This document shows positions 8,677 to 16,759 of a DNA stretch of 46,271 nt, piece by piece. The DNA comes from Thermogemmatispora aurantia (GTDB lineage: Bacteria; Chloroflexota; Ktedonobacteria; Ktedonobacterales; Ktedonobacteraceae). The stretch covers positions 1-46,271 of the forward strand of contig NZ_BKZV01000011.1 in assembly GCF_008974285.1 (NCBI RefSeq), in the 5' to 3' direction. The notes under the pieces were generated by a model that was not told where the DNA came from, ran no database searches, and was given only the letters and a program-made list of their open reading frames with translations. A program made the position numbers and the translations under genes. Within the stretch, counting starts at the first letter, position 1. Each line of letters begins with the position of its first letter.

Positions 8677-8723
8677 GGTCTCCACAGCTGTGGCGCAGTG
8701 ATGCCGGCACTACGCTCTTAAAA

Positions 8724-8897
8724 TCACTGATACAGGTACTCAAATGGGATAGTGCGTCGTCGGTGCAACAGCTTACGCAGGGCTTCAACGCTGCTTTCAC
8801 CGAGTGTAAAAGCGATCACTGAGCCGATGATGAAGCCGCAGATGCCGCCGAAGGCCACCCCTTCGAGGAACATGCGGTTGCGCAGAAACGTCATCAT
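8724..8897 (-). CDS. Small membrane protein, 57 residues
   Basis: A short ORF starts MMTFLRNRMF and ends TIPFEYLYQ. A Gly-rich hydrophobic segment (residues 12-32, EGVAFGGICGFIIGSVIAF) forms one membrane helix, followed by a basic region (RKLLHRRR). The layout recalls YtxH-like or glycine-zipper small proteins. The start follows AAAAGGTGGTCA. It begins 27 nt after the rsfS stop, so it is co-transcribed. I do not recognise a family. The frame, ribosome site and operon position support a real gene. Confidence 0.7.
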   Translation of the reverse strand: MMTFLRNRMFLEGVAFGGICGFIIGSVIAFTLGESSVEALRKLLHRRRTIPFEYLYQ

Positions 8898-8924
8898 TGA
8901 CCACCTTTTCTAGAGTAGAGTCTG

Positions 8925-9359
8925 TTATTGCAGGTAGACTACCGTTTTCGCCTCGCTCCACAGGCGTTCGAGCCGGTAGTACTCCCGCTCTCTTGGCCCG
9001 AAGATATGGACGATCACAGCGCCGAAATCCAAGAGGACCCAACCGCTGGTGGCATCGCCCTCTTGATGGAGCAGGCTAGCGCCCTGTTTCTCCAGCTCCT
9101 CTTCCAGGGCGTCGGCGATAGCCTGAATCTGGCGCTCATTGCTTCCGCTACAAATGACAAAGTAGTCGGCGATACTGCTCAGGCCCTGGAGGTCGAGCAG
9201 GACGACATCTGACGCCTTTTTATCAGATGCCACGTCGACCGCTGTCCGTGCTAGTTTACCGGGGTTGAGAAGCACTTGTTCCACAGCGACTCTTACAGGA
9301 CCTCCGTCTTGTCTGCAGCCAAGGGAGAGACAGACTCTCTCAGACTGATTCGAATTCAT
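8925..9359 (-). CDS. rsfS: Ribosomal silencing factor RsfS (Iojap)
   Basis: This protein of about 144 residues binds uL14 on the large ribosomal subunit and blocks 30S-50S joining when nutrients are short. Family blocks are clear: ASDVVLLDLQGLSSIADYF, ICSGSNERQIQAIADALEE, GWVLLDFGAVIVHIFGPRE and YYRLERLW. ATG 9359 is the first start after the promoter but has no strong Shine-Dalgarno; a GTG inside (MEQVLLNPGKL) is possible and gives a length nearer the usual 110-130. It heads a two-gene unit with the small membrane protein. Confidence 0.9.
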   Translation of the reverse strand: MNSNQSERVCLSLGCRQDGGPVRVAVEQVLLNPGKLARTAVDVASDKKASDVVLLDLQGLSSIADYFVICSGSNERQIQAIADALEEELEKQGASLLHQEGDATSGWVLLDFGAVIVHIFGPREREYYRLERLWSEAKTVVYLQ

Positions 9360-9380
9360 TGTGCGCTCTATTGTAACGGC

Positions 9381-9409
9381 ATTATAGCACGTTGGAGAGG
9401 AGTTGTTAA
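9381..9409 (-). promoter_or_regulatory. Promoter of rsfS
   Basis: On the minus strand, -35 TTAACA, 17-nt spacer, -10 TATAAT (perfect). The transcription start would be about 15 nt before ATG 9359, giving a very short leader. This is among the best sigma-A-like promoters in the window. Confidence 0.75.
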
Positions 9410-9480
9410 GGGTCTTGTCCTGGGAAGGAGAAAACTCAACCAATGAAGGGAGAGAAGGCGCGGATGGTGAGCGAAGAGGA

Positions 9481-9506
9481 GCCAGCCCGGTTGCTTCCGG
9501 GCTGGC
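9481..9506 (-). terminator. Terminator hairpin after folK-folE2
   Basis: GCCAGCCCGG/CCGGGCTGGC is a perfect 10-bp stem with a 6-nt loop (TTGCTT on the plus strand). It lies about 90 nt after the stop at 9598 and before the rsfS promoter. There is no U-tract. Confidence 0.6.
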
Positions 9507-9597
9507 CAGCGACTGGTGATCTAGCGCTGGGAACCGCCAGCGACTCAGCAGATAGACTGCAGCAAGCCACTGGCAGACAGACCGCCAGCAGATGGGG

Positions 9598-11109
9598 CTA
9601 CTCGATGCTCTTGAGCCACTCCTCGCGGGTGGTATGGTGTTCGAGGCTCGCTTGCTCCCGAATCTCCGCTCGCAGTTCTGCCAGTGTGCCCCATCCCTCG
9701 GCCACCACATCATATTTGTGAATCGTCTCCTCGTTGCGCTGACTGGCCCAGACAAAGGTATCGGGAGGAAGATGCTCATAGCGCTCGATAATAGCGCGTA
9801 GCATCTCGCGCACGACATCCTCGACAAAGCGCGGATTAGTGTGGGCTTTATTAACCACGTATAGCTCATCGGGGCGTTTCAGCAGCGCATAGTTCTCTGA
9901 ACTCATGGCATTCTCGGCGATGCTGATTAGCTCGTGGGCATCGATCAGCTCTTGAGTTCCGACCATGAGCAGCGCTCGTCCGCGTTGATTATGGGTGGCG
10001 AGCGGTGTGACATCGAGCATTTTCTCGATGGCCTCGTCCGGGAAACCCTCCTCGCGCAGGCGAACGCGAGCGAGGGAGTGCACCATATCCTGAGCGCAAG
10101 GGCAAGCGACCATGCCCTCAACCTCGACCCCTACCAGGCGGCGAGTCCCTTTACGCGTGGCCACGGCCTGGGCCAGCAGGCCATAGACCTCCTGGGTAGG
10201 GCGTCCCGAAATGGGGGTCCATTTCTGCAGTGGGTAGGTTGTCCGCAGATGGACCTCAGCCCGTAGCACTTGTTGTCGCTCGATAATGCGGCGTGCCAGC
10301 TGCTCGGCCAGCACTTCGACCCGCGGCCAGACCATCAGACTGATCTCCTCCAGGGCCTCCTCCAGAGCCTCACTGAAGCGCGACATATGAACGCCCGCCC
10401 TGACGGGGTCCAGGTCGGCGTAGAGGTCGAAGACAACCTGAAACCATTGGGCTCGCTCGTCGCTGCCGAGCAGAATGGCTTTCTGTAGGCCTGCCACACC
10501 AACTCGTCCCAGGCGCACATGCACTGCTGGCCTGCTATTCTGAATATCATGCTCCAGTGGAACACGCAGATTGTCCGCCAGCTTTTTGACGCCATCCTGG
10601 GGTAGCGCATCCCGTAATTCGCTGATGCTGCGCCCGCTGCTCGGGTCAATCAACTCCGGGGCGATCTCTGCCAGCGGCACCAAGACAAAGGCGCGCTCTG
10701 TCATCCTTGGATGAGGAATAGTCAGATGCTCCTCATGCATCTGTAGATCATCGTAGAGAAGGATATCGATATCTATTGGTCGCGGTCCATTGCGCACGGT
10801 TGGACGGCGCCCCAGGGCGGTCTCTATGGTTTTAGCATAGGCCAGCAGCTGCTCAGCGGAGAGGGCGGTGCGTCCGGCACAGACCATATTAAAAAAGCGG
10901 GGCTGTTCTGCGTACCCCACCGGCTCTGTCTCGTAAACCGAGGAGACCCTGCTGATCTCCACAACCTCCCTCAGTCGTTGGAGCGCCGCAGCCAGATTCG
11001 CGCGTCGGTCTCCTACATTTGAGCCGAGCGCCAGGTAGACAGTATGTGTTTTAACTGGAGACTTGCCATTCGACGAATACCCGGCTGAGGCAGTCAGGTC
11101 CAAGCTCAT
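9598..11109 (-). CDS. Fused HPPK (FolK) and MptA/FolE2-type GTP cyclohydrolase
   Basis: This 503-residue protein holds two pterin enzymes. Residues about 20-178 are 6-hydroxymethyl-dihydropterin pyrophosphokinase: VYLALGSNVGDRRANL, SSVYETEPVG, FFNMV, GPRPIDIDILLY, IPHPRMTERAFVL. Residues about 180-503 are a type IB GTP cyclohydrolase (COG1469): GVHMSRFSEALE, the metal/catalytic Cys segment GMVACPCAQDMV, and ATHNQRGRALL. The CPCAQ form looks closer to archaeal MptA (product: dihydroneopterin cyclic phosphate) than to FolE2; this is my judgement from memory. The frame is continuous through the junction (about residue 175-185). ATG 11109 follows AGGAGG at 12 nt; an upstream ATG is less likely because it precedes the promoter. 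One protein thus carries the first and a late step of folate synthesis. Confidence 0.85.
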   Translation of the reverse strand: MSLDLTASAGYSSNGKSPVKTHTVYLALGSNVGDRRANLAAALQRLREVVEISRVSSVYETEPVGYAEQPRFFNMVCAGRTALSAEQLLAYAKTIETALGRRPTVRNGPRPIDIDILLYDDLQMHEEHLTIPHPRMTERAFVLVPLAEIAPELIDPSSGRSISELRDALPQDGVKKLADNLRVPLEHDIQNSRPAVHVRLGRVGVAGLQKAILLGSDERAQWFQVVFDLYADLDPVRAGVHMSRFSEALEEALEEISLMVWPRVEVLAEQLARRIIERQQVLRAEVHLRTTYPLQKWTPISGRPTQEVYGLLAQAVATRKGTRRLVGVEVEGMVACPCAQDMVHSLARVRLREEGFPDEAIEKMLDVTPLATHNQRGRALLMVGTQELIDAHELISIAENAMSSENYALLKRPDELYVVNKAHTNPRFVEDVVREMLRAIIERYEHLPPDTFVWASQRNEETIHKYDVVAEGWGTLAELRAEIREQASLEHHTTREEWLKSIE

Positions 11110-11168
11110 AAAAAAAGTGATCCTCCTGGAAGCCCCTTCCATTGTTGAACGGATAGCATCCTCATCGT

Positions 11169-11177
11169 ATTGTAACA
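11169..11177 (-). promoter_or_regulatory. Extended -10 promoter for folK-folE2
   Basis: On the minus strand TGTTACAAT gives an extended -10 directly after the kinase terminator. It predicts a leader of about 53 nt to ATG 11109. No -35 is clear. Confidence 0.5.
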
Positions 11178-11205
11178 CCGGGCGGAAGGTTTTCCTTCCA
11201 CCCGG
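11178..11205 (-). terminator. Terminator hairpin after the Ser/Thr kinase gene
   Basis: CCGGG-c-GGAAGG / CCTTCC-a-CCCGG pairs over 12 positions with one mismatch around a TTTT loop. It lies 100 nt after the kinase stop. There is no U-tract. Confidence 0.55.
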
Positions 11206-11303
11206 ACAAGCTGGCAACGTTTGAGAGGGGTGGGCGCTGGCCTGAACCGGGCGGGGAGGGTGCACTGCGGAACAGGAGCGAGGCATGCTGGAGGTGAACG
11301 AGA

Positions 11304-13289
11304 CTATCCCTGGTATTCAAAGACCCAGATGTCGCTAAAGACGGCCTCGCTGCCGTTATTGCTGTCGCCTCCCACTAGTAGCCCGATCAGACCCTCGCTG
11401 TAGGCCGGGTCTGAGTAGCTATTAATGACGAGCTGATTATTGATGTAGAACCTGAAAGAGGAGCCGTGTGCCAGGACCATGAGCATGTTAGGGACGTTAT
11501 AGCCAGTCTGGATGGCGTTGGAGTGGGTCCAATCGATCAGCGTCAGCCAGGCCTGGGGATTTGTTCCCGAGGCGCGCACGAAGCGATACTGTCCCTGGCT
11601 ATTGATTTCAAAGACATAAAAACTGGGCGTAGTCGGATCGAGACGAAAGACCAGGCCGCAGAAATCACCGCGCAACAGGCGTGCCTGAACCTTGATCACG
11701 GCGTCGGTCATATGTTCCTGGCTTGAAAAGCACCAGGCGGCCTCATGCGGTCCCAGAGTCTGCACATGGTAGCCTTGAGCTGAGAAGAAACACTGGCTGC
11801 CGGAGCTGGCCCAGCCGCCGCCGGGATTGCGCAAGTCGTACTGATAGAGCAGGTTCCCAGCGCCGACTGAGGAGGAGATCCCTGCGGTGGCCTGGGCCCG
11901 TGAGCGTGCAAGCTGGGTGGCCATCAAGTTATTCTGAGCAATGGCGGTCTGAGTGGCCTGCAGTTGTTGAGGACTCAGCGCGGGGCTGCCGGAGCCGGCC
12001 CCTTTGCCGGCGGAAGGTGCACTCCGCCAGAGGCTAACGAGCGGCACAAAAAGCAGAGCTAATAGTACACAGGCAGCGATAAGTGAGAGCAGGCGAAAAC
12101 GACGGCTTGGCAAGCGCCTGATGGTAGCGCTCGCCTCTAACAGCGTGCTCTCGCTGGCCACTACTTCCTGGGGAGGAGAAGCGGCTAAAGCGTTCTCACT
12201 GTCGCTTTCCTCACTCTGGCTATCGAGATCAGGTTGCTCTGGCAGGTCGGTGAGAGGGAAAAGCTGGGGTGTGGCCGGAGGGCGCACCATTTCCCGCTCT
12301 TCGTCGGGGACAATAAAGGTCTCTTGCTCAGCCAGGCGAGAAGGGCTGGGCGTGGCCTCGGCCTGACTTTCCTCGGCGATCAACGTCGAGTCATCGTTGC
12401 CCGGTGTGGTCGTGGCGGTGCTGTGATCTTTCAGCGTCAATGGTCCGGGCCGGGATCGGGGGCTGCGACCGCGCTCCTGCTGCAAGGCGCGCCAGTAAGC
12501 GGTAGCCAGTTCCTGGGCCTCCTGGTAGCGCTCGTTCGGATCTTTGGCGAGGGCTTTGAAGATCACTTCTTCAACGGCGGGGGGAATCTCGCTATTGAAT
12601 TCGCGCGGCGAGGGCGGTGGCGTCTGGATATGGCGCAAGAAAATGGCGACTGGCGACTCAGCGGTAAAGGGTACACGCCCGGTAAGCATCTGGAAGAGCA
12701 CGACACCCAGGGAGTAGATATCGCTGCGGTAGTCGCTGATACCATTCGACTGCTCTGGGGCCATGTATTCCGGTGTGCCGACGATGGTGCCGTCGCTGGT
12801 CAGCGATTCAGCCCCCATGATGGCCTTGGCCAGGCCAAAATCGGCAAGATAGGCATAGCCGTCGGGTCGCAGCAGAATATTTGACGGCTTGACGTCGCGA
12901 TGAAGAACGCCGTGATCATGGGCATACTGCAGCGCTGAAGCGATTTGATCGAGGAAGCTGGCTGCCTCTTCCAGGGTCAGCCGCTTGCGCCGGTGTAAAT
13001 AGTCGCGCAGCGTTCCTCCCTCGACATAGGGCATCACGAGATAATACCAGGGGCTCTGCTCCCCAAAGTCATAGAGTGGCAAAATGTGATCGTGGGAGAG
13101 TGCGCCAACCGCCAGCGCCTCCCGCTCAAAACGGCGAATAAATGACTCATCTCGTCCGTAGAGTACCTTGATGGCGACCTGCCGTTTGACGCGGCGGTCG
13201 TAGGCCACATAGACTTCGGCCATGCCTCCTTGGGCGATGCGGCGGCGTAGTTCATAGCGCCCAAGCGTGAGTCCTTCGATCCCCTTCAT
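11304..13289 (-). CDS. Transmembrane Ser/Thr protein kinase with a beta-sandwich exodomain
   Basis: This 661-residue protein has an N-terminal Hanks-type kinase domain (about residues 11-270): glycine loop GQGGMAEVY-like (IAQGGMAEVY), K41, HRDVKPSN with D132, DFGLAK with D150, and GTPEYMAPEQ. A charged, Pro/Glu-rich linker follows (270-395). One transmembrane helix spans about 400-420 (LLSLIAACVLLALLFVPLV). The outside part (about 475-661) resembles a LamG/DUF1080 concanavalin-like domain (FCGLVFRL, FYVFEINSQGQYRFVRA, FRFYINNQLV, EGLIGLLVGG) that commonly binds glycans. PASTA repeats, usual in PknB, are absent. ATG follows AGGAG at 7 nt. It likely senses an external ligand and signals inside; the partner is unknown. 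Confidence 0.87.
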   Translation of the reverse strand: MKGIEGLTLGRYELRRRIAQGGMAEVYVAYDRRVKRQVAIKVLYGRDESFIRRFEREALAVGALSHDHILPLYDFGEQSPWYYLVMPYVEGGTLRDYLHRRKRLTLEEAASFLDQIASALQYAHDHGVLHRDVKPSNILLRPDGYAYLADFGLAKAIMGAESLTSDGTIVGTPEYMAPEQSNGISDYRSDIYSLGVVLFQMLTGRVPFTAESPVAIFLRHIQTPPPSPREFNSEIPPAVEEVIFKALAKDPNERYQEAQELATAYWRALQQERGRSPRSRPGPLTLKDHSTATTTPGNDDSTLIAEESQAEATPSPSRLAEQETFIVPDEEREMVRPPATPQLFPLTDLPEQPDLDSQSEESDSENALAASPPQEVVASESTLLEASATIRRLPSRRFRLLSLIAACVLLALLFVPLVSLWRSAPSAGKGAGSGSPALSPQQLQATQTAIAQNNLMATQLARSRAQATAGISSSVGAGNLLYQYDLRNPGGGWASSGSQCFFSAQGYHVQTLGPHEAAWCFSSQEHMTDAVIKVQARLLRGDFCGLVFRLDPTTPSFYVFEINSQGQYRFVRASGTNPQAWLTLIDWTHSNAIQTGYNVPNMLMVLAHGSSFRFYINNQLVINSYSDPAYSEGLIGLLVGGDSNNGSEAVFSDIWVFEYQG

Positions 13290-13420
13290 CCTATGACTCC
13301 TGATCCGTTGCCTCGCTCCGGTAAATGATGGCTACCTCCAAGCTGGCCGTTCTATTTCTTTCTCTTTTCTGGCTAGAAAGCCCCTCTGGCCTATAACGCA
13401 TCTGTTGATGACCGGGCCTT

Positions 13421-13426
13421 ATTATA
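13421..13426 (-). promoter_or_regulatory. -10 element of the kinase promoter
   Basis: A perfect TATAAT on the minus strand lies in an AT-rich patch about 130 nt before the kinase ATG. The -35 is poor. Confidence 0.5.
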
Positions 13427-13486
13427 TCTATTTTTCGGAACAAGTATGGATCATTTTATGACCATCATACCATATGGAAAGCCCCT

Positions 13487-13510
13487 GGCAGGTGGTTCGC
13501 ACCACCTGCC
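13487..13510 (-). terminator. Terminator hairpin after the PIG-L gene
   Basis: GGCAGGTGGT/ACCACCTGCC is a perfect 10-bp stem with a 4-nt loop, about 26 nt after the stop at 13536. A weak CTTTCC tract follows on the minus strand. Confidence 0.7.
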
Positions 13511-13535
13511 TGCAGGAAAGTACCCTTCTGCTGGT

Positions 13536-14348
13536 CTAGCGGTAGCGAGGGGTCCAGTAGCGTTCGAGATGGACGGTCTCCACCGGGCGAATGTTGTGGG
13601 TGTATTCGTCCATCAATTTGTACATAGATTCTTTATCGCCGAAGATCGCAGCGATCTGCGAGGCATACATCTGGGAGGCTTCCTGGCGTAGGGGAAGCAG
13701 CTCAGACATCTCGACGTAGGCTGGCTCCAGCGTATCGCCGAACTCGTGCAGGCGCCTCTCCAGCTCGCCAAGGCGGGTGACGTACGGGAAATCTTCATAG
13801 AACTTGACGTTGGCGTGGCGCTGCACAAGACGATCGGCTGCCGAACAGACCAGCTGATGATCGACGTGGTGACCCACGCCAAGGGGGGCGTACCAGACGG
13901 TATCGGGGAGTTGCTCGCTCAGGCTCACCAGCAGCTGGCCGAGCTGCTGATCAATGCTCAGGTCGGCGGGATGAATGGTGCTAAACAGCTCCTCCTCGCG
14001 GGTATAGTGAGGGGGATTCCCGCGATAGATAGCGTCCGGATAGTCCAGCCAGAGATAGTCAGCTCCGAGGTAGTCCAGCGCGCGTGCGTCCTCGCGCCGT
14101 CGGGTCTCTACTGCCTCGCGCGCATCGTGGCCAAAGCCCATGCTCTGATGGACGGCGGTTGCCAGCGCGCTAAGGGGCGGATTGACCGGTGGCAGGCCGG
14201 CGAAGACAGTAATGACCAGAGGATGCAGGCCGCAACTGGCCTGCAGCGCGATCGTTCCACCGCAGGAGAAGACGACGTCGTCGAAATGAGGAGAGAGAAA
14301 TATATGTCGATGCTTTCTGGCGATATCGGCAATACTTTGTAGCTGCAA
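13536..14348 (-). CDS. PIG-L family N-acetylglucosaminyl deacetylase
   Basis: This 270-residue LmbE/PIG-L zinc hydrolase removes acetyl groups from N-acetylglucosamine-type conjugates. Metal-ligand motifs are SPHFDDVVFSCGG (HxDD) near residue 17 and GHHVDHQLVC (HxxH) in the middle. In other bacteria the family acts in mycothiol/bacillithiol or glycolipid pathways; the substrate here is unknown. The start is TTG 14348 with GGGAGGG at 7 nt. Upstream lies a perfect inverted repeat that may be an operator, and a 10-bp terminator follows the gene. Confidence 0.85.
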   Translation of the reverse strand: MQLQSIADIARKHRHIFLSPHFDDVVFSCGGTIALQASCGLHPLVITVFAGLPPVNPPLSALATAVHQSMGFGHDAREAVETRRREDARALDYLGADYLWLDYPDAIYRGNPPHYTREEELFSTIHPADLSIDQQLGQLLVSLSEQLPDTVWYAPLGVGHHVDHQLVCSAADRLVQRHANVKFYEDFPYVTRLGELERRLHEFGDTLEPAYVEMSELLPLRQEASQMYASQIAAIFGDKESMYKLMDEYTHNIRPVETVHLERYWTPRYR

Positions 14349-14432
14349 GGGTAAGCCCTCCCGTGAGTAGTTCGATCAAGACCACTGGATGCAGGTGGCC
14401 CCGCGGGATGCTGATGGGGCCGCGGTCTCCAC

Positions 14433-14456
14433 GCAACATATCATACACTATGTTGC
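14433..14456. promoter_or_regulatory. 24-bp inverted repeat upstream of the PIG-L gene
   Basis: GCAACATA-8 nt-TATGTTGC is a perfect 8-bp dyad. It contains a -10-like TATGAT on the minus strand, and an overlapping TTGCAATGCAA palindrome follows. It is a candidate repressor site for the PIG-L gene. A further GGCCCC/GGGGCC pairing (14397-14421) lies in the leader. Confidence 0.5.
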
Positions 14457-14567
14457 AATGCAATGGAGACAGTTATTGCCTCAGCGGGAGGGCTAACTGG
14501 GGCTGATGACGCAGCGAGACTAACGCCTGGAGCGTCCCTCACGAGCGCCGAGCGAGCAGGGGCGAAA

Positions 14568-15554
14568 CTATGGCAGCCGTACCCCCTCTTCCTCTTGGTA
14601 ATCGACCAGGCCATCGTGGGCCAGGCGACTGACAAGCCGTTGGAGCCAGGGGAGATCGGCCTCGGTGTAGGACGACTTGATGCGTGGCCCTAGCTCGGCC
14701 AAGGAAAGGCGCTGCTCTGGTGGCAGGGTCCGCAGCAGAGCGACAATACGGCCCCGGAAATAGCGATCGCTTTGCGTGAAAGGCTGGGCCTGATAGCCGC
14801 TCTTCTTCTCGGCCACTTTGCGCAGGGTGCGCAGGACCGTTCCCGAAGGAAAGAGGCTCTGGGCGCTCAGTTCACGGTAGGCTGCGCAAGCTTCGCCGAC
14901 GGGACAGCGCTCGCACTGCGGGCTGGCGCTTGTACAAATCATGGCTCCCAGGTCCATGAGGGCTTGATTCCACTCATAGGCCCGACCAGGAGGCAAGACC
15001 TGCTCGGCCAGGGTCAGTGTCTCGGCATCGCTCAGGCGTGGCTCTGGATGTTCCAGGCCGATGAAGAGCCGATGAAGCACGCGGCGAATGTTTGTATCGA
15101 CAGTGGCGACTTGCCGATGATAGGCGAAGCAGGCAATGGCCCCGGCAGTGTAGCGTCCGATCCCTTTGAGCTTGAGCAGCTCCTCTACGCTATCAGGAAT
15201 GCGCCCCTGGTAGTCGCTGACAACCTGGCGGGCGATGGCCTGCAGACGCACAGCACGCTGGTTATAGCCCAGGGGCACCCAGGTTGAGATGACCGCTGCC
15301 GTTGGCGCCGCGGCCAGGTCCGCTACAGTGGGAAAGCGGCTCAGAAACTCATGATATTTGGGAATGACGCGCTCTACCTGGGTCTGCTGGAGCATGATTT
15401 CGGAGACCAGGATGGCGTACGGGTCGCTGGTCGCGCGCCAGGGCAGCGGACGCTGCTCGTGGGCGTACCACTCTAGCAGAAGATGATGAACCCGCGCGAG
15501 CTGCTCGGGCGTGGGTTGCGCGACGGTCGAGGATGACGGTGAGCTTCGATGCAT
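14568..15554 (-). CDS. mutY: A/G-specific adenine glycosylase MutY
   Basis: This 328-residue enzyme removes adenine mispaired with 8-oxoguanine. Visible: PWRATSDPYAILVSEIMLQQ with the catalytic Glu, the helix-hairpin-helix LKGIGRYTAGAIACFAY, catalytic Asp in TVDTNIRRVLHR, and the 4Fe-4S loop C-x6-C-x2-C-x5-C (CTSASPQCERCPVGEAC). The usual NUDIX-like C-terminal domain that reads 8-oxoG is not seen. Instead the last ~85 residues (YFRGRIVALLRTLPPEQ, LPWLQRLVSRLAHDGLVDYQ) look like a winged helix. ATG 15554 follows a modest GGTAGGGG. It is in a minus-strand run with the Cys-rich gene upstream. Confidence 0.9.
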   Translation of the reverse strand: MHRSSPSSSTVAQPTPEQLARVHHLLLEWYAHEQRPLPWRATSDPYAILVSEIMLQQTQVERVIPKYHEFLSRFPTVADLAAAPTAAVISTWVPLGYNQRAVRLQAIARQVVSDYQGRIPDSVEELLKLKGIGRYTAGAIACFAYHRQVATVDTNIRRVLHRLFIGLEHPEPRLSDAETLTLAEQVLPPGRAYEWNQALMDLGAMICTSASPQCERCPVGEACAAYRELSAQSLFPSGTVLRTLRKVAEKKSGYQAQPFTQSDRYFRGRIVALLRTLPPEQRLSLAELGPRIKSSYTEADLPWLQRLVSRLAHDGLVDYQEEEGVRLP

Positions 15555-15614
15555 AGTCCCCTACCTGCTTCCTCCCTGGCGGATCAGCCTCTGGTGCTGA
15601 GAGACGCTGCCTTA

Positions 15615-15905
15615 TTAGCTGCGTCGCACGACAGCGTCATCAGACCTTCCCCGCCCATCGGAGCCGGTGGGGGAACTTGAGCCTGTCCCACGACGACCTG
15701 CAAGCGAGAGGAGGGTTTCGCCGCCTTCCTGCCAACAGCGGGCATCGGGGGCCGGCAGATTTTCGCAAAGAATCCAGTCGCTGGCATCTCTGAGGACATG
15801 CCCCTTGATGCACTTTGCGTACTCGATATGCTCGTTCAGCTCAGGATCATCGGGTCTGATCCCGGGAGTGGCGATCTTGGGCACAAAAAATTTACACCAG
15901 GGCAC
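15615..15905 (-). CDS. Small Cys-containing hypothetical protein
   Basis: This 96-residue protein has four cysteines (C4, C32, C47, C57) in MPWCKFF, EYAKCIKGH, WILCENL and ARCWQEG. They are too spread for a simple zinc ribbon, but could bind metal together. The C-terminal third is polar, low-complexity and Ser/Gly/Arg-rich. The GTG start has AAGGAAGG at 9 nt, which supports translation. It ends 60 nt before mutY. I do not recognise the family. Confidence 0.6.
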   Translation of the reverse strand: MPWCKFFVPKIATPGIRPDDPELNEHIEYAKCIKGHVLRDASDWILCENLPAPDARCWQEGGETLLSLAGRRGTGSSSPTGSDGRGRSDDAVVRRS

Positions 15906-15983
15906 GGTATGGTACCTTCCTTGTTGCGCGTGTGATGAGATGAAAACGTGGCTGAGCGGCTAGACTGCGCCCAGGCTGTTTGC

Positions 15984-15989
15984 ATTATA
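15984..15989 (-). promoter_or_regulatory. -10 element upstream of the Cys-containing gene
   Basis: A perfect TATAAT on the minus strand gives a leader of about 70 nt to GTG 15905; the -35 is weak. The gap to the plus-strand gene at 16142 has no other clear promoter. Confidence 0.4.
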
Positions 15990-16141
15990 CCCTATCTGCC
16001 GGCCCTGAATCTAGAGGAGGGGACTCGCGCCCGGCTGCTGGCTAGCCCGGCAACTTTGCCAGCTGCGACGAGGTCGCCCATCAGGAGAGAAGATGATATG
16101 ATAAGAAAGTCAGATTTATTCTCCTTGGAGAGGTGTGCTCT

Positions 16142-16726
16142 GTGTTAGCACAAGAGGTAGCTGTGCTCGATGGAGATTCTCCCCTCTGGGAACGTGCCAG
16201 GGGTCTCTTGAATGCCGCTCTCTTGCTGGAGCAGCAGGATGAAGGCTACGTCTGGCATGGCTGGACCAGAGGTCAGATCGAGGCCTTTCTGCATGGGCTG
16301 CCCTCGCCTTGCTGCCTGGTGGTTGCTGTCTGGCAGGCTGCCTTACCGGAGCAGGCTGCAGCTTATGTGCCTGATGGAAGGGCCGCTGAACAGCTCATGC
16401 TGGGCCTGGTTTGTGAGGTGGTGGAGGGCGAGGTCCGCTCACTGCGAACGTTTGAGGCCCTGCGGGCCGCAGGTCTGAAGGCGGTGGATGAGTTGGAGCC
16501 AGGCTATGAGGATGGCCTCGCTATTCTGCGTGCTGCCCATGCGCTGGTCGCTCCTGTGGCCTGGGCTTTGTTCACCGACTGGCAGACCTGGAATGAGTGG
16601 CTGTATGGCTCAGATGAGACACAGCCGTCGGAGAGCGTGGTCGATAAGGGGGCGCTGCTGACCGCCCTGGCCCAGGCCGGTCGCTGTGTGCTGCTGGGAA
16701 CGCAAACGGCCCATCGTTATCTGTGA
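16142..16726 (+). CDS. Hypothetical protein at the head of the galT-galK operon
   Basis: This 194-residue acidic protein is of unknown family. GTG 16142 is chosen because GGAGAGG lies 8 nt upstream; a GTG at 16133 is too close to that site. Alternating strands and helices (CCLVVAVWQA, LMLGLVCEVVEGEVRSLRTF, LAILRAAHALVAPVAWALF) faintly recall a GNAT-like fold, but no acetyl-CoA motif is convincing. It ends RCVLLGTQTAHRYL. The 33-nt gap to galT suggests co-transcription, so a role in sugar metabolism is possible but only by context. Confidence 0.6.
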   Translation: MLAQEVAVLDGDSPLWERARGLLNAALLLEQQDEGYVWHGWTRGQIEAFLHGLPSPCCLVVAVWQAALPEQAAAYVPDGRAAEQLMLGLVCEVVEGEVRSLRTFEALRAAGLKAVDELEPGYEDGLAILRAAHALVAPVAWALFTDWQTWNEWLYGSDETQPSESVVDKGALLTALAQAGRCVLLGTQTAHRYL

Positions 16727-16759
16727 ACACTGTCTTCTCAGGATGCAGGCAGGGATGAT

